The position numbers were made by a program, and so were the translations under genes. From the IMG/VR virus record IMGVR_UViG_3300026521_000022, positions 1 through 45,449 of that record: DNA of 45,449 nt; one strand, 5' to 3'. The notes beneath the pieces are model-generated. The model saw only the letters and a list, made by a program, of their open reading frames with translations. It searched no databases and had not been told where the DNA came from. Shown piece by piece: positions 1 through 7,888 of this stretch. Each line of letters opens with the position of its first letter. Position 1 is the stretch's first letter. Source of the DNA: a virus.

Positions 1-181
1 CTTTCCAATCCTGCCATAATATATAAAGCTACAGCATCTAATAATTCTTCATCAATATCTACTTCAGCAGAATCATTATCTGTTGCAACAGGTTTTCTCA
101 TATATGTAATCACATCGTCTATAGGGTTATAGAATGTCCTGATAGCATCTATCGGTTCTTCTTGTACTATCAGTCGTTTTG
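1..181. repeat. Terminal overlap, left copy (circular closure)
   Basis: These 181 bases recur at 45269-45449 with one difference (T at 128, C at 45396). A gene reads straight through the junction, so this is the overlap of a circular or circularly permuted assembly and not a genuine repeat inside the genome. The unique length is therefore about 45,268 bases. The mismatch is non-synonymous (Asn or Asp at residue 61 of the protein crossing the junction), which points to variation within the sampled population or a sequencing error. Confidence 0.93.
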
Positions 182-308
182 CTGTTGCTTCGCTTGCTAC
201 GTGCATTAAAGCAGTCTGCAATCTAAATTTCAATTCACTATTTTCTGGCAGTGTTATTCTGTTTAGTGATTTGCTCTTTAGAAGCTCTTTAAATTCCAAT
301 AGTTTCAT
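1..308 (-). CDS. Head-tail adaptor-like protein, N-terminal part (continues at 45268-45109)
   Basis: The start is the ATG at 306-308, just after the large terminase gene. The frame runs through base 1 and, once the circle is closed, continues from 45268 to the stop at 45109, giving 155 residues. The protein is helical and acidic. Its C-terminal half (EELLDAVALYIMAGLERAQA followed by YNKEI) looks like small phage adaptor or head-completion proteins, and its place between terminase and portal supports a virion-assembly role. I do not recognise the family with certainty; function is inferred from size, composition and position. Confidence 0.8.
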   Translation of the reverse strand, partial: MKLLEFKELLKSKSLNRITLPENSELKFRLQTALMHVASEATAKRLIVQEEPIDAIRTFYNPIDDVITYMRKPVATDNDSAEVDIDEELLDAVALYIMAGLE

Positions 309-316
309 TTATCTCC

Positions 317-2695
317 TTACCATTGTTGTGGGTTATAATAGTCTTCACTATCATTATATAAGTCATCAAAGTTTCCTGCATGACTGCTTTCATATTCTGT
401 TGCTGAATCACCAGTTGGGTAAACTATGAAGTCTGGGTCTAAGAAGTTAGCAAGACAGTCCAGAGCATCATCATGTTCTGTTGTTGCACCTTCTTTTGTG
501 AAACCTTTGTATTCATAGTCCATTTCAGCTACTGATTCTTGGTCTATATCTGTTGGAAACCATATCTTTCCAGTCTTAAATAATGGCTGAAGAGCTGATA
601 TTCTCTGTTCTTTATTTGTTGTAGAGTTTAATTCTAAACCTTTGTACTGGAAATAAACTCCAGTCCTACTCATTTCTAACTGTATAAAATGGTCTAGTAC
701 TTGTTGTAGAGATGCCTTCTCAGCTCTAACTTCAAGTGGTCTAAACATCACAACGTGTTTGAATAATATATCAATCACTTCGCTAGGATTGTAGTTGCCA
801 ACATCTAGTTTTACTAGATATATGTTCTTTTCCTTGTCTACTCCTATTGTAGCTATTACCCTATAATCACCACTGTTTTTTACACTAACTGCTAAATCCA
901 TAGATGTGAAGAAGTTCATTTCTTTAAGTCTTGGTTTTAAGTCTTTATATTGATAATGTCTCAACCAATCATCTTTAAACACTCTAGTATCTTCTGATGT
1001 TACTTGAAGCATATATTCTCTATAGAACGAACCTTCTTCTCCTAATCCTTTAGCACCTTCGTATAGTTTCCAGATTTTGTCTTTTGTAAATCTATCTTCC
1101 CAACTGGAAACAATGTCCTCTTTAGGACATGGGAAGACTTGTGCTACTGGACATTCTATTGTCATAAACTCTGAATGTCTTTTCATCTTCAATAGAATAT
1201 CGTCCTCTGCAAATGGTGTGCCTACTACTACCATCTTATTAAAGTTCATATCAACTGCTGGATAAACTGAAGACATAAACCATTTAGTTACTTTCTGCCT
1301 TTCTGTCTTGCTAAATAAAGCATCATCTGGTAAAATCAATTTTGTTAAACTAACATTCGTTATTTGCTAGCCAATAATTTTTTTCTACTTCTTCTAGCAC
1401 CTTGTTCGCTTCTGTTCTCAGCCCCTGTCACAAATTTGCAGACATGTTTTGAGTATACTGTGCTGTCTCCTAATATATCTTTGTCTAGTTCCATTCCTTT
1501 ATAGTTCAACCAATCGTTAAACCCTTCTAGTTTTGATATATCTTCTAAGAAGTTTTCGAAAACTAACCATCTTGTATCTACTGTAACTTTTCCATAATAT
1601 CCTTTTTTGTCTTTCTCGCTGTAGCATCTTTTAAGCATATTGTTCCACAGCTGTTTTGCTCTTTTCCAGAATGTCTTCTTCTTGTCTGGTATTCCATAGC
1701 ATCCAACTCCATATATTGATGGAGAATAGTGGTCTTTCACTTCCCCACTTCTTATATCTGTAGTTGTAGCTGTTCTAGTGTATCCTGACTTTAGAAATTG
1801 TATAGGATTCTGTTCTCTAGTTCCAATAAATTTTAGAATTTTAAATTCTAACCCTAAGTTGTTTACAAATACTTTCCCTTCGTATTGTTCAACTAAATCT
1901 TGATGTGTTTTTCTTTTCATAAGAAATTTCCTTATATAAAATTATTTTCTATATGTCACCATATAGTTCGGACTATATCTTCATACTAACTGTATGCCCA
2001 CCGCTTCCACCTACTTAGGTGTACTCCATTTCTGGATAGTCTCTACACTTTCCTGTGTTTCAGGCTTAGCTCGGTATTCTCTCATAGTATTTACTACAAG
2101 CTCTTCACCGAATTCAATGGGTTTATTTTTAATTCGACAACAATTTATCGTCGAATAATAATAGTTGTGGACGTTTACCAGCTCTCTTTGTACCACGTAA
2201 TGATTGTCCTGAACCTTTTACTTGAATATACATTACATGACCTTGTTCGTTCCTAAACCTTGCATTCTTCTTTGTTGCTTTCTCTAGTGTAAGAGTCTGT
2301 TGCAACACCTCACTGTTCTCCCACATAAATACAATCTCTTCCAGAAGTCCAATTGCTTGTTCTTCACTTGCAGAGAATATCATCAAATTCTTTATCTGTT
2401 GTTGTTCACCATCTTTGTTTACCATGTTTGGCATATATCCAAGTGAAGCAACATATAATGATAACTTTGTGTTCAGTACTGTTGTTTTAGCACCACCCCT
2501 GTGTACAATTACTTGAACTCTGTCTTCACTACTAAGCGTTAAGTCTAACATCTCATAATGTATTCTAGGAGTCTTATTATCCTCTTCTATCAAGTTTAAG
2601 TTGCACCAAGACAAGAAATCTATTGACTCTTTATTTGGCTTATATGGCTTAGTGTAATCAGGTCTATAAACTCTACTATTTGACATACTCGACAT
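317..2695 (-). CDS. terL: Terminase large subunit, interrupted by a group I intron
   Basis: This is the ATP-driven DNA packaging motor and nuclease. Exon 1 (2695-2147, 183 residues) carries a Walker A-type loop (HRGGAKTT) and ends in the Walker B stretch PQLLLFDD. Exon 2 (1336-317, 339 residues) starts ILPDDALFSK and holds the RNase H-like nuclease motifs, including SMDLAVSV and the late HDDALDC. Splicing out 1337-2146 restores an uninterrupted frame of 522 residues, the usual TerL length. Unspliced, exon 1 hits a stop five codons into the intron. The first ATG (2695) overlaps the end of the small-subunit gene by 20 bases; an ATG three codons later is an alternative start. Both exons keep their key motifs, so this is not a pseudogene. 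Confidence 0.93.
1337..2146 (-). ncRNA. Group I intron in terL (class IA-like)
   Basis: The boundaries follow from structure and reading frame. The exon end TTCGACGAT pairs with the internal guide GTTGTCGAA to form P1, including the hallmark U-G wobble at the 5' splice site. The last intron base is G (1337). The guide's 5' neighbour AAAT can pair with the 3' exon start ATTT (P10). Downstream I see P3 (CCCATT with GGTGGG), a P6-like CCTG/CAGG, P7 (GACTAT with ATAGTC inside AAGATATAGTCC), an extra CACCT/AGGTG hairpin between P7 and P3 typical of IA introns, P8 (CATAC/GTATG), and P9 (CTATATG, GTGA tetraloop, CATATAG). The core lies 5' of the internal gene. The intron falls directly after the second Asp codon of the Walker B motif. 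Confidence 0.92.
1360..1920 (-). CDS. Putative intron-encoded homing endonuclease
   Basis: A 186-residue basic protein wholly inside the terL intron, downstream of the ribozyme core, with a good ribosome binding site (AAGGA, about 8 bases before the ATG). It has the pattern of a family of phage homing-type nucleases: an N-terminal strand-rich part around VNNLGLEFKILKFIG, then YGVGCYG, a helical segment with WNNMLKRCYSEKDKK, and the C-terminal signature LDKDIL...YSKHVCKFV. Position in an intron is the strongest argument for a homing role. The catalytic centre cannot be assigned from sequence alone; an HNH/His-Me type is my best guess. It could also act as a maturase. Confidence 0.72.
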   Translation of the reverse strand: MKRKTHQDLVEQYEGKVFVNNLGLEFKILKFIGTREQNPIQFLKSGYTRTATTTDIRSGEVKDHYSPSIYGVGCYGIPDKKKTFWKRAKQLWNNMLKRCYSEKDKKGYYGKVTVDTRWLVFENFLEDISKLEGFNDWLNYKGMELDKDILGDSTVYSKHVCKFVTGAENRSEQGARRSRKKLLASK

Positions 2696-3212
2696 CTATA
2701 ATATCTCCCGATTGGTCTACCATCTTTCCTTGCCCAGTTAATGATTCAATCTGTTTTTGCATCTTAACCATAACTGCATCAGCTGGTTTAACTTCATGTG
2801 TATGTTCTACCTGTACTTTAGATTCAATCTGTTGTTTAATGTATGGTTGCAATGCTTTCATAGCTTCAGTAACCTCTCTTGGACTACTGCGTCTATCTCT
2901 TACAATTTCCATACCCCTCTGTATTATAGTCTTTACTTCTCCGATATACAATGTATCATCATTAGGTCTAAAGTATCTAACTAGCTCTTGTACATATTTT
3001 GCTCTAAATGTAGAACTAGCTCTACTAATAGCTGTTTGTTTGTCTACGTCAAAAGCTTGTTCGTAAGCTCTCTTTCTGCTAACTCCTTCAACTATAAGTT
3101 GTGCAAACTCTACTGCTTTTGCAAAACGTTCTTTATCTATTCCGAATCTAGTTCTTATAAGCTCTAATTCTTCTAGCTCTTGCTGTGTTTCTGCTACTAC
3201 TATATCACTCAT
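2676..3212 (-). CDS. terS: Terminase small subunit (putative)
   Basis: A 178-residue protein directly upstream of, and overlapping, terL, with a strong AAGGAG site before ATG 3212. The N-terminal half (roughly 20-85) has a helix-turn-helix-like section (FAQLIVEGVSRKRAYEQAFD) as found in DNA-recognition domains of small terminases. The middle contains an extended helix for oligomerisation, and the C-terminus is charged. In the family this protein recognises the packaging site and regulates TerL. Function rests on position and general pattern. It is the first gene after the ThyX terminator and so heads the late transcript. Confidence 0.7.
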   Translation of the reverse strand: MSDIVVAETQQELEELELIRTRFGIDKERFAKAVEFAQLIVEGVSRKRAYEQAFDVDKQTAISRASSTFRAKYVQELVRYFRPNDDTLYIGEVKTIIQRGMEIVRDRRSSPREVTEAMKALQPYIKQQIESKVQVEHTHEVKPADAVMVKMQKQIESLTGQGKMVDQSGDIIDVEYVK

Positions 3213-3234
3213 TTAACTCCTTGTTTATTTTTAG

Positions 3235-3262
3235 CTGAACTTATACAACAATATAAGCTCAG
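3235..3262 (-). promoter_or_regulatory. Leader hairpin of the late (terS) transcript
   Basis: An 11-base-pair stem (CTGAGCTTATA with TATAAGTTCAG, one G-U pair) closes a six-base loop and lies about 20 bases upstream of the terS ribosome binding site, right after the thyX terminator. No U-run follows it, so it is unlikely to be a terminator. It could be an RNase III-type processing site, an mRNA-stabilising structure or part of a promoter. Confidence 0.6.
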
Positions 3263-3264
3263 GT

Positions 3265-3291
3265 AAAAACAGAAGGTTATTTAACCTCCTG
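3265..3291 (-). terminator. Intrinsic terminator after thyX
   Basis: On the minus strand a nine-pair stem (CAGGAGGTT with AACCTTCTG, one G-U pair) with an AAAT loop is followed at once by five T residues. The stem overlaps the thyX stop codon. It closes the long middle (replication and nucleotide) transcript and separates it from the late genes. Confidence 0.8.
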
Positions 3292-3978
3292 CCCTTCTTT
3301 ATATAAACTATCTTCAAACAAGAACTTATGTTCTTCTGGTAGTTGTTTAAACACCTCATAAGCTAGTTCTCTAATCTCCCATAGTGCTGCTTTATTTGTA
3401 CGTAGTGCTAAGAAGTTTTGTAATGACCTAGCGTTAATAGTCCATACTAAAGATGTTTTGTAAGCTTCTGGAATACAATATTTAGCTAAATCATTAGGTA
3501 CACCTGCTCTTAAATCTTGTCTAAGATTTTCTAAAGCTAACATTGAATTATGGTCAGTTCTATCATTCTTAGTAAATACTAAATATTTTGAGGCTCTTTT
3601 ACCTATATCTGTATCATAGCATTTAAAATCACTCTCAAGATAAAAACTCTTCTCACCTTTAAGCTCCTTAAGAGTATATCTAGTACTCTTAACACTTAAA
3701 GAAGCCATACGATGTCTTGCCAACTCTTGGAGACAAGCTCTACTAATACTATCTATATCAAATGTATAGTTTAAATGTTCAATAGTTGAAGCGTGTTTAT
3801 GTTTTAGTGCTACACGTTCTATACGCTCTGTATTACACCCTGGCTCTGTTCGTATATGGTCGTACTCATTAAACACTTCGTTGTATACCAGCTTATCTGG
3901 TGTAGGTTTATCCCAGCACTTGCCTATGGCTTTATCTGCAACCCAAAGCGGTGTGTTATTTAATAATGTTACTTTCAT
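3277..3978 (-). CDS. thyX: Flavin-dependent thymidylate synthase ThyX
   Basis: ThyX makes dTMP from dUMP with FAD and methylene-tetrahydrofolate. The diagnostic ThyX motif RHR-x7-S is present as RHRMASLSVKSTRYT, and the C-terminal part has the conserved LRTNKAALWEIRELAYEV helix with the substrate-contacting Arg. The length of 233 residues is normal for the family. It is the last gene of the nucleotide-metabolism block and is followed by an intrinsic terminator that overlaps its stop codon. Together with the reductase genes it directs ribonucleotides toward phage DNA. Confidence 0.95.
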   Translation of the reverse strand: MKVTLLNNTPLWVADKAIGKCWDKPTPDKLVYNEVFNEYDHIRTEPGCNTERIERVALKHKHASTIEHLNYTFDIDSISRACLQELARHRMASLSVKSTRYTLKELKGEKSFYLESDFKCYDTDIGKRASKYLVFTKNDRTDHNSMLALENLRQDLRAGVPNDLAKYCIPEAYKTSLVWTINARSLQNFLALRTNKAALWEIRELAYEVFKQLPEEHKFLFEDSLYKEGQEVK

Positions 3979-3987
3979 TTTTTTCCT

Positions 3988-4068
3988 TTAGTTTCTAATA
4001 GACAACAATATTGCAATCTCAGTTATTGTAGATATTATTCCTATTGCCATTACTTTGTCTAGTGTCAT
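3988..4068 (-). CDS. Membrane microprotein, 26 residues
   Basis: A short frame, MTLDKVMAIGIISTITEIAI and six more residues, in the gap between thyX and the reductase large subunit. Residues 7-23 are hydrophobic enough for one membrane helix. An AAAGGA site lies upstream, although its spacing (about 11 bases) is long. It sits nine bases from the thyX start in an otherwise tightly packed operon. Unknown function; it may not be expressed. Confidence 0.45.
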   Translation of the reverse strand: MTLDKVMAIGIISTITEIAILLSIRN

Positions 4069-4070
4069 CT

Positions 4071-4169
4071 CTATTTATTTCCTTTAAATAAATAATGCAT
4101 AAACCAAGCAGTTTGAATGCTTGTGTTTAATACAATTGCTAGTTCAACTATAGTCATATTACTATCCAT
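4071..4169 (-). CDS. Microprotein overlapping the end of nrdA, 32 residues
   Basis: ATG 4169 overlaps the last codons and stop of the reductase large-subunit gene, suggesting translational coupling. The frame reads MDSNMTIVELAIVLNTSIQT then a short tail ending FKGNK. The middle is hydrophobic. There is no clear ribosome binding site of its own. Not recognised; it could be chance, though it fills the space before the next ribosome binding site exactly. Confidence 0.4.
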   Translation of the reverse strand: MDSNMTIVELAIVLNTSIQTAWFMHYLFKGNK

Positions 4170-5901
4170 GACAAGCTAAACATTCATCGTCTTTAGCTTT
4201 ATGTTTAGCTACATCATTTAATGACCTAATGTAGTATAAACTATGAATCTGTTCGTTGTTAAATGCAATACTATGAAGTCTTGAAATTTCTTCTTCAGAT
4301 ACTGACTTATCAAAATAGAAATTAGTTGATTGTCCTTGACAAACAAATGGTTGTCTATCTGCTGCAAATGTTAATATTAACTCTTGGTCAATTTCAAATG
4401 CAGTTCTAAATACTTTCTTCTCATGTTCTGTAAGCCAATCTTCTTCTTGCACCGAGCCTTTCTGCTCTGCAATTCTATTCATAACTTCTTCAGTATACAT
4501 TTCACGTTCTTTCATCAACTCTAAGAATGTTGGATTGATTCTGAATACGTTACCACCTGCAGTATCTTGTGTAAACACATTTGCAAATACAGGTTCTGTT
4601 CCTTGTGATATACCTCCAAGAATAATTGAAGTAGACATTGTTGGAGGATAAGCAGTTCTGTGACTAAATCTCTCTCCGTAACCTTCCATCCATTCTGGTT
4701 CACCAACATGTTTAGCTAAGTATCTTGATACATCTAATGTATCTGCTTGTAGTCTTTTTGCAATTAACTTATTAAACATACGTGTTTGCAAATCACCAAA
4801 TACCCAACTTTGTGACTGGAAGTAAGTTGTTAATCCAAGCATACCAATTCCAATTGCTCTTGACTTTTCAGTAAACCTTACTACCTTTTCGAAGCCTTCC
4901 TTACCTCTTGCCTTAATAAGCATATCTTCTACTACAGCATCTAAGAAGAACGTAGCTATCTTAACTAGCTTTGTATCTTTCCATTCATCATACTTTGTAA
5001 TATTTACACTAGACAGTACACATGTAAAAGAATGTCTCTCATCACTCATTAGAGCTATCTCAGCACAAAGATTACTTGCTTGCACATACAAACCTCTATC
5101 TTTGTACATTTGAGGTCTAGCACGGTTTACTTTGTCTTTAAACCAGAAGTATCCTTTACCAACAGTCATCTTTGTTTTTAACATCTTCTTCCAGATATGG
5201 TCTGCTCTCTCTGGATTTGTTTTAAACATCTCTTTATAACTATCAGTTAATGTCCATCCAATGTTTAAGCCTTCTGGGTCTGCATGTAGCTTAGCTGCAA
5301 CCTCATCAAAGTCTTTATGAAGCACGTCAATATATTGCCCTGCTTGGCCTCTTCTTGAGTTTCCTTGAGATACCTTGTCCATATCATCTACTACACCATC
5401 CATAAGCTGTGTCACACCAGTAGCATAGCCACCTCTCGAAATAGGTGCACCTCTATGTCTAATTGGGTCAAGCACAACAGATGTACCATAACCTTCCTGA
5501 GTTAGTAGTGCCAACTCTTTTCTTACGTCATAGAATCCAAGAATAGAATCATGTGGTACTGAACCACTGCATGCTACTGGATGACCTCTTTCAGTTCCCA
5601 TGTTTGTTAAAACAGGTGTCGATGGACTTAGCCAACCTTTCCACATTGCATCAAAGAAAGCATCATACCAATTGCTATATCCTAGCCAAGCTGGCACTTC
5701 TAACTTGAATTTAAACATATATATATGCTCAGCTCTTGCAGCTAATCTTGCATACATATCAATCGGTGTTTCTCCTGTTTGTAGATAGTTCTTCTCTACT
5801 AACATTTGATAGCCAGCTGTTGTCATCCATTCAGGTGCTTTCCCTTGTTTTTGCAACATTTTTCTTGTCTTGCTATATTGTTCATATTTGCTATTCTGCA
5901 T
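4162..5901 (-). CDS. nrdA: Ribonucleoside-diphosphate reductase, class I, large subunit
   Basis: Catalyses reduction of ribonucleotides to deoxyribonucleotides. Visible features: STPVLTNMGTERGHPVACSG with the substrate-site Cys, the SNLCAEIAL segment with the catalytic Asn-x-Cys-x-Glu triad, a second redox Cys in FTCVLSSVN, the PPTMSTSIILGGISQGTEP signature, and a C-terminal tail CLACHG that supplies the shuttle Cys pair. At 579 residues it is short because the N-terminal ATP-cone regulatory domain is missing, as in many phage enzymes. Its start overlaps the end of the small-subunit gene, and the pair forms one operon with thyX. Confidence 0.96.
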   Translation of the reverse strand: MQNSKYEQYSKTRKMLQKQGKAPEWMTTAGYQMLVEKNYLQTGETPIDMYARLAARAEHIYMFKFKLEVPAWLGYSNWYDAFFDAMWKGWLSPSTPVLTNMGTERGHPVACSGSVPHDSILGFYDVRKELALLTQEGYGTSVVLDPIRHRGAPISRGGYATGVTQLMDGVVDDMDKVSQGNSRRGQAGQYIDVLHKDFDEVAAKLHADPEGLNIGWTLTDSYKEMFKTNPERADHIWKKMLKTKMTVGKGYFWFKDKVNRARPQMYKDRGLYVQASNLCAEIALMSDERHSFTCVLSSVNITKYDEWKDTKLVKIATFFLDAVVEDMLIKARGKEGFEKVVRFTEKSRAIGIGMLGLTTYFQSQSWVFGDLQTRMFNKLIAKRLQADTLDVSRYLAKHVGEPEWMEGYGERFSHRTAYPPTMSTSIILGGISQGTEPVFANVFTQDTAGGNVFRINPTFLELMKEREMYTEEVMNRIAEQKGSVQEEDWLTEHEKKVFRTAFEIDQELILTFAADRQPFVCQGQSTNFYFDKSVSEEEISRLHSIAFNNEQIHSLYYIRSLNDVAKHKAKDDECLACHG

Positions 5902-6898
5902 CTAAAAACTCCATTCTACTAAATCCTTCTTCACTCCATGTTCTTGTGTAAGAGTTTGTTCCTTTTACAAAGAAGTCATGAATCTTGATTGCATTAGCTC
6001 CTTTATAGAACCAATCAGCAATTGTAGTATCTGTTATATCATATTTAAGTTGTATCTTCATTGTAGCTGCAACATAATTAATTCTACTTCTAATAAACTG
6101 TTTAAGTTGCACTCTATTGATTCCACTAATGTACTTATCATCAGTTTCAAACAGGTAGTCGATAACAGCATCTTCATGTTCAATAATTACTCTAGCTACT
6201 TCTACAATCTGTCTTTCTAGTTCTTTCATATCATACGATACATTCAATGCCTTCATTTCTTCATTGTAAGTATTAAACAGATAAGCTGCTAGTTCTCCAT
6301 GTAGTACTTCATCATTAACTACGTAATCAACACCTGAGATAGTATTTGGAGCTAAATTATTGCCATTTGCTTGAAATGATTTAAGCATTGCAAAGTTACT
6401 AAACAGTAATACTTGTTCAATAAATGCTACAGTTGCCAATGTTAAAGGTTTGTTGTTGTCTGCATTCTCAAGAATATCATTCAGCAGCTTTAGTTTCTTT
6501 TTCAATTCCTTAACTGTCTTTTGTGCCTTTTCTGTATCTTCTGGAGCAATATTTAATACATCATTCATTTTTTGATAAAAGAATGCATGTACAGATTTCT
6601 CCATTGCAGCAATAGCAGAACAAGCACCTTCAATCTCTGAATGAGGAAACCACTCTTCCACCTTAGCCCAAATCTTACCTACAGTTTGTTCAATTTCTAC
6701 AAACAGACTTAAAGTTACATTCACTAGCTTAAACTCATCATCTGTCATCTTAGTAAGGAAATCATGTATATCATTCTCTACTTTGATTTCTTGTGCATAC
6801 CATACAATGTCTTGTTGTTTCTCCATAATAGCTTTTACTTCTGGATATTTATAATCTCCAAACAAGCTAGGTGTTTCTAATTGAATCTTTTTATTCAT
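5891..6898 (-). CDS. nrdB: Ribonucleoside-diphosphate reductase, class I, small subunit
   Basis: The 335-residue ferritin-like radical subunit that partners the gene just downstream. The second metal-binding half is canonical (FIEQVLLFSNF and NDEVLH). In the first half the segment MEKSVHAFFY has Glu and His separated by three residues, not two as in the Escherichia coli type (E-x2-H-x3-Y), and a Lys stands where the Glu would fall. The Tyr four after His is kept. The C-terminus ends with an acidic, aromatic peptide suited to docking on NrdA. The start codon lies inside the upstream small gene. Confidence 0.93.
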   Translation of the reverse strand: MNKKIQLETPSLFGDYKYPEVKAIMEKQQDIVWYAQEIKVENDIHDFLTKMTDDEFKLVNVTLSLFVEIEQTVGKIWAKVEEWFPHSEIEGACSAIAAMEKSVHAFFYQKMNDVLNIAPEDTEKAQKTVKELKKKLKLLNDILENADNNKPLTLATVAFIEQVLLFSNFAMLKSFQANGNNLAPNTISGVDYVVNDEVLHGELAAYLFNTYNEEMKALNVSYDMKELERQIVEVARVIIEHEDAVIDYLFETDDKYISGINRVQLKQFIRSRINYVAATMKIQLKYDITDTTIADWFYKGANAIKIHDFFVKGTNSYTRTWSEEGFSRMEFLDAE

Positions 6899-7040
6899 AT
6901 CTAACCACCTTTATCTGATGCCAAGTAATAAGGCTAACTTTTCCCTCGTATTCAACCTTGCATCCATATTCTAGTTCCTCTATCAAACCAGCTGAAATCA
7001 TTTCGTCTGTTGTTAGATGTAATAATATTTTATTGTTCAT
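6891..7040 (-). CDS. Small protein upstream of nrdB, 49 residues
   Basis: I place the start at ATG 7040 (MNNKILLHLTTDEMISAGLI), preceded by TTGAGGAAAGAATTTAAA. The frame is open further upstream, but there it overlaps the preceding gene. The end overlaps the nrdB start by eight bases. Acidic-to-neutral, strand-rich C-terminus (KVEYEGKVSLITWHQIKV). No family recognised. Confidence 0.6.
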   Translation of the reverse strand: MNNKILLHLTTDEMISAGLIEELEYGCKVEYEGKVSLITWHQIKVVRYE

Positions 7041-7041
7041 T

Positions 7042-7218
7042 TTAAATTCTTTCCTCAATATATTGTCTAAACTTCTTTGATTTGAAGTATTTGTTTTGTG
7101 TACTGCAATATACAGACCACATATCAATGACTTTGTCCTTATCTTTTTTCTTTGTATAACCGTTATTAATTTGCATTACTACTTGCTCTGCAATACCTAT
7201 AAAATGTTTTCTACTCAA
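7042..7218 (-). CDS. Conserved small phage protein with TTG start, 58 residues
   Basis: The frame begins at TTG 7218 with a well-placed AAAGGATGTGAAA leader, the same leader as the gene starting at 20085. It overlaps the MazG-like gene by eight bases. The protein (SRKHFIGIAEQVVMQINNGY, then IDMWSVYCSTQN and FKSKKFRQYIEERI) matches a type of short helical protein often seen in phage replication operons; function unknown. The TTG start is chosen because no ATG fits the reading frame near the ribosome binding site. Confidence 0.65.
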   Translation of the reverse strand: MSRKHFIGIAEQVVMQINNGYTKKKDKDKVIDMWSVYCSTQNKYFKSKKFRQYIEERI

Positions 7219-7888
7219 TTTCACATCCTTTAAAATCTGCTTTGTACCAATTAGCCACAGCTTCTTCTGACTTGTCTTTCTCGAACTTGCCATTAACAAA
7301 TGTACCAACTCTTGAATTGATTTCTTTGCCTACTTCAAGTAATACTTTCTCTGGGTTGTATCCAAGCTTCATAAGTTCACCAACAGCAAACACTACAACA
7401 TCTGCATAAGCATCTACTTTATCTTCAGTAGTCGTTTCTCCGTACACATCTTTAACTGCAATCTTCTTATGCATTAATCTTTTAACAAATAGTACAACCT
7501 CTTCTTTTAGTTGTCCTCTTTTGCTTTTGTCTACATCATACCCAATACTTTCAAGTAGTTCTTCAACGATATTTGCATGTGCATCTAACGCTGAGTATTC
7601 TTTTAAATGCAAACCTCTGTCTGTTTGAAATCTTGTAATTGCATCTAAAGCTGTTGTTTGTTTTATTTCTTCCACTATATATTCATTTGCTAAATTGTTT
7701 TCAAACTCTTCTTCCATTGATAACCTTCCATTTAAGTACGCCATGGCTGTTCTGTCTTCACATTTAGAACAATATCTAATTTTTTTATCAAGTACTGCTA
7801 CAGGACCCCCAATTCTAATAACCTCTACAATGTCACCCAGTTCAGTTACATACTTTTTTCCTACTTCAAGTTGTAAATTTTCTTTCAT
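7211..7888 (-). CDS. MazG-like nucleotide pyrophosphohydrolase with N-terminal extension
   Basis: The C-terminal two-thirds (about 80-225) has the all-alpha NTP-pyrophosphatase look: ANIVEELLESIGYD, an acidic helix EDKVDAYADVVVFAVGELMK, and then GYNPEKVLLEVGKEINSR. Such enzymes hydrolyse (d)NTPs to monophosphates, for instance dUTP to dUMP, which here would feed ThyX. The N-terminal 70 residues form a separate module starting LEVGKKYVTELGDIVEVI with a CSKC pair. A similar LxVGKKY opening is found in the DUF3310 protein at 14812-15477. Substrate is inferred from context. Confidence 0.75.
   Translation of the reverse strand: MKENLQLEVGKKYVTELGDIVEVIRIGGPVAVLDKKIRYCSKCEDRTAMAYLNGRLSMEEEFENNLANEYIVEEIKQTTALDAITRFQTDRGLHLKEYSALDAHANIVEELLESIGYDVDKSKRGQLKEEVVLFVKRLMHKKIAVKDVYGETTTEDKVDAYADVVVFAVGELMKLGYNPEKVLLEVGKEINSRVGTFVNGKFEKDKSEEAVANWYKADFKGCEIE

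Noticed and set aside
2011-2196. Small minus-strand open frame inside the terL intron
   Set aside because: It covers the ribozyme core and the end of exon 1, lacks a ribosome binding site, and has no protein-like pattern.
317-2695. terL as a pseudogene or assembly error
   Set aside because: The interruption has complete group I intron features, and removal restores the frame exactly between conserved motifs.
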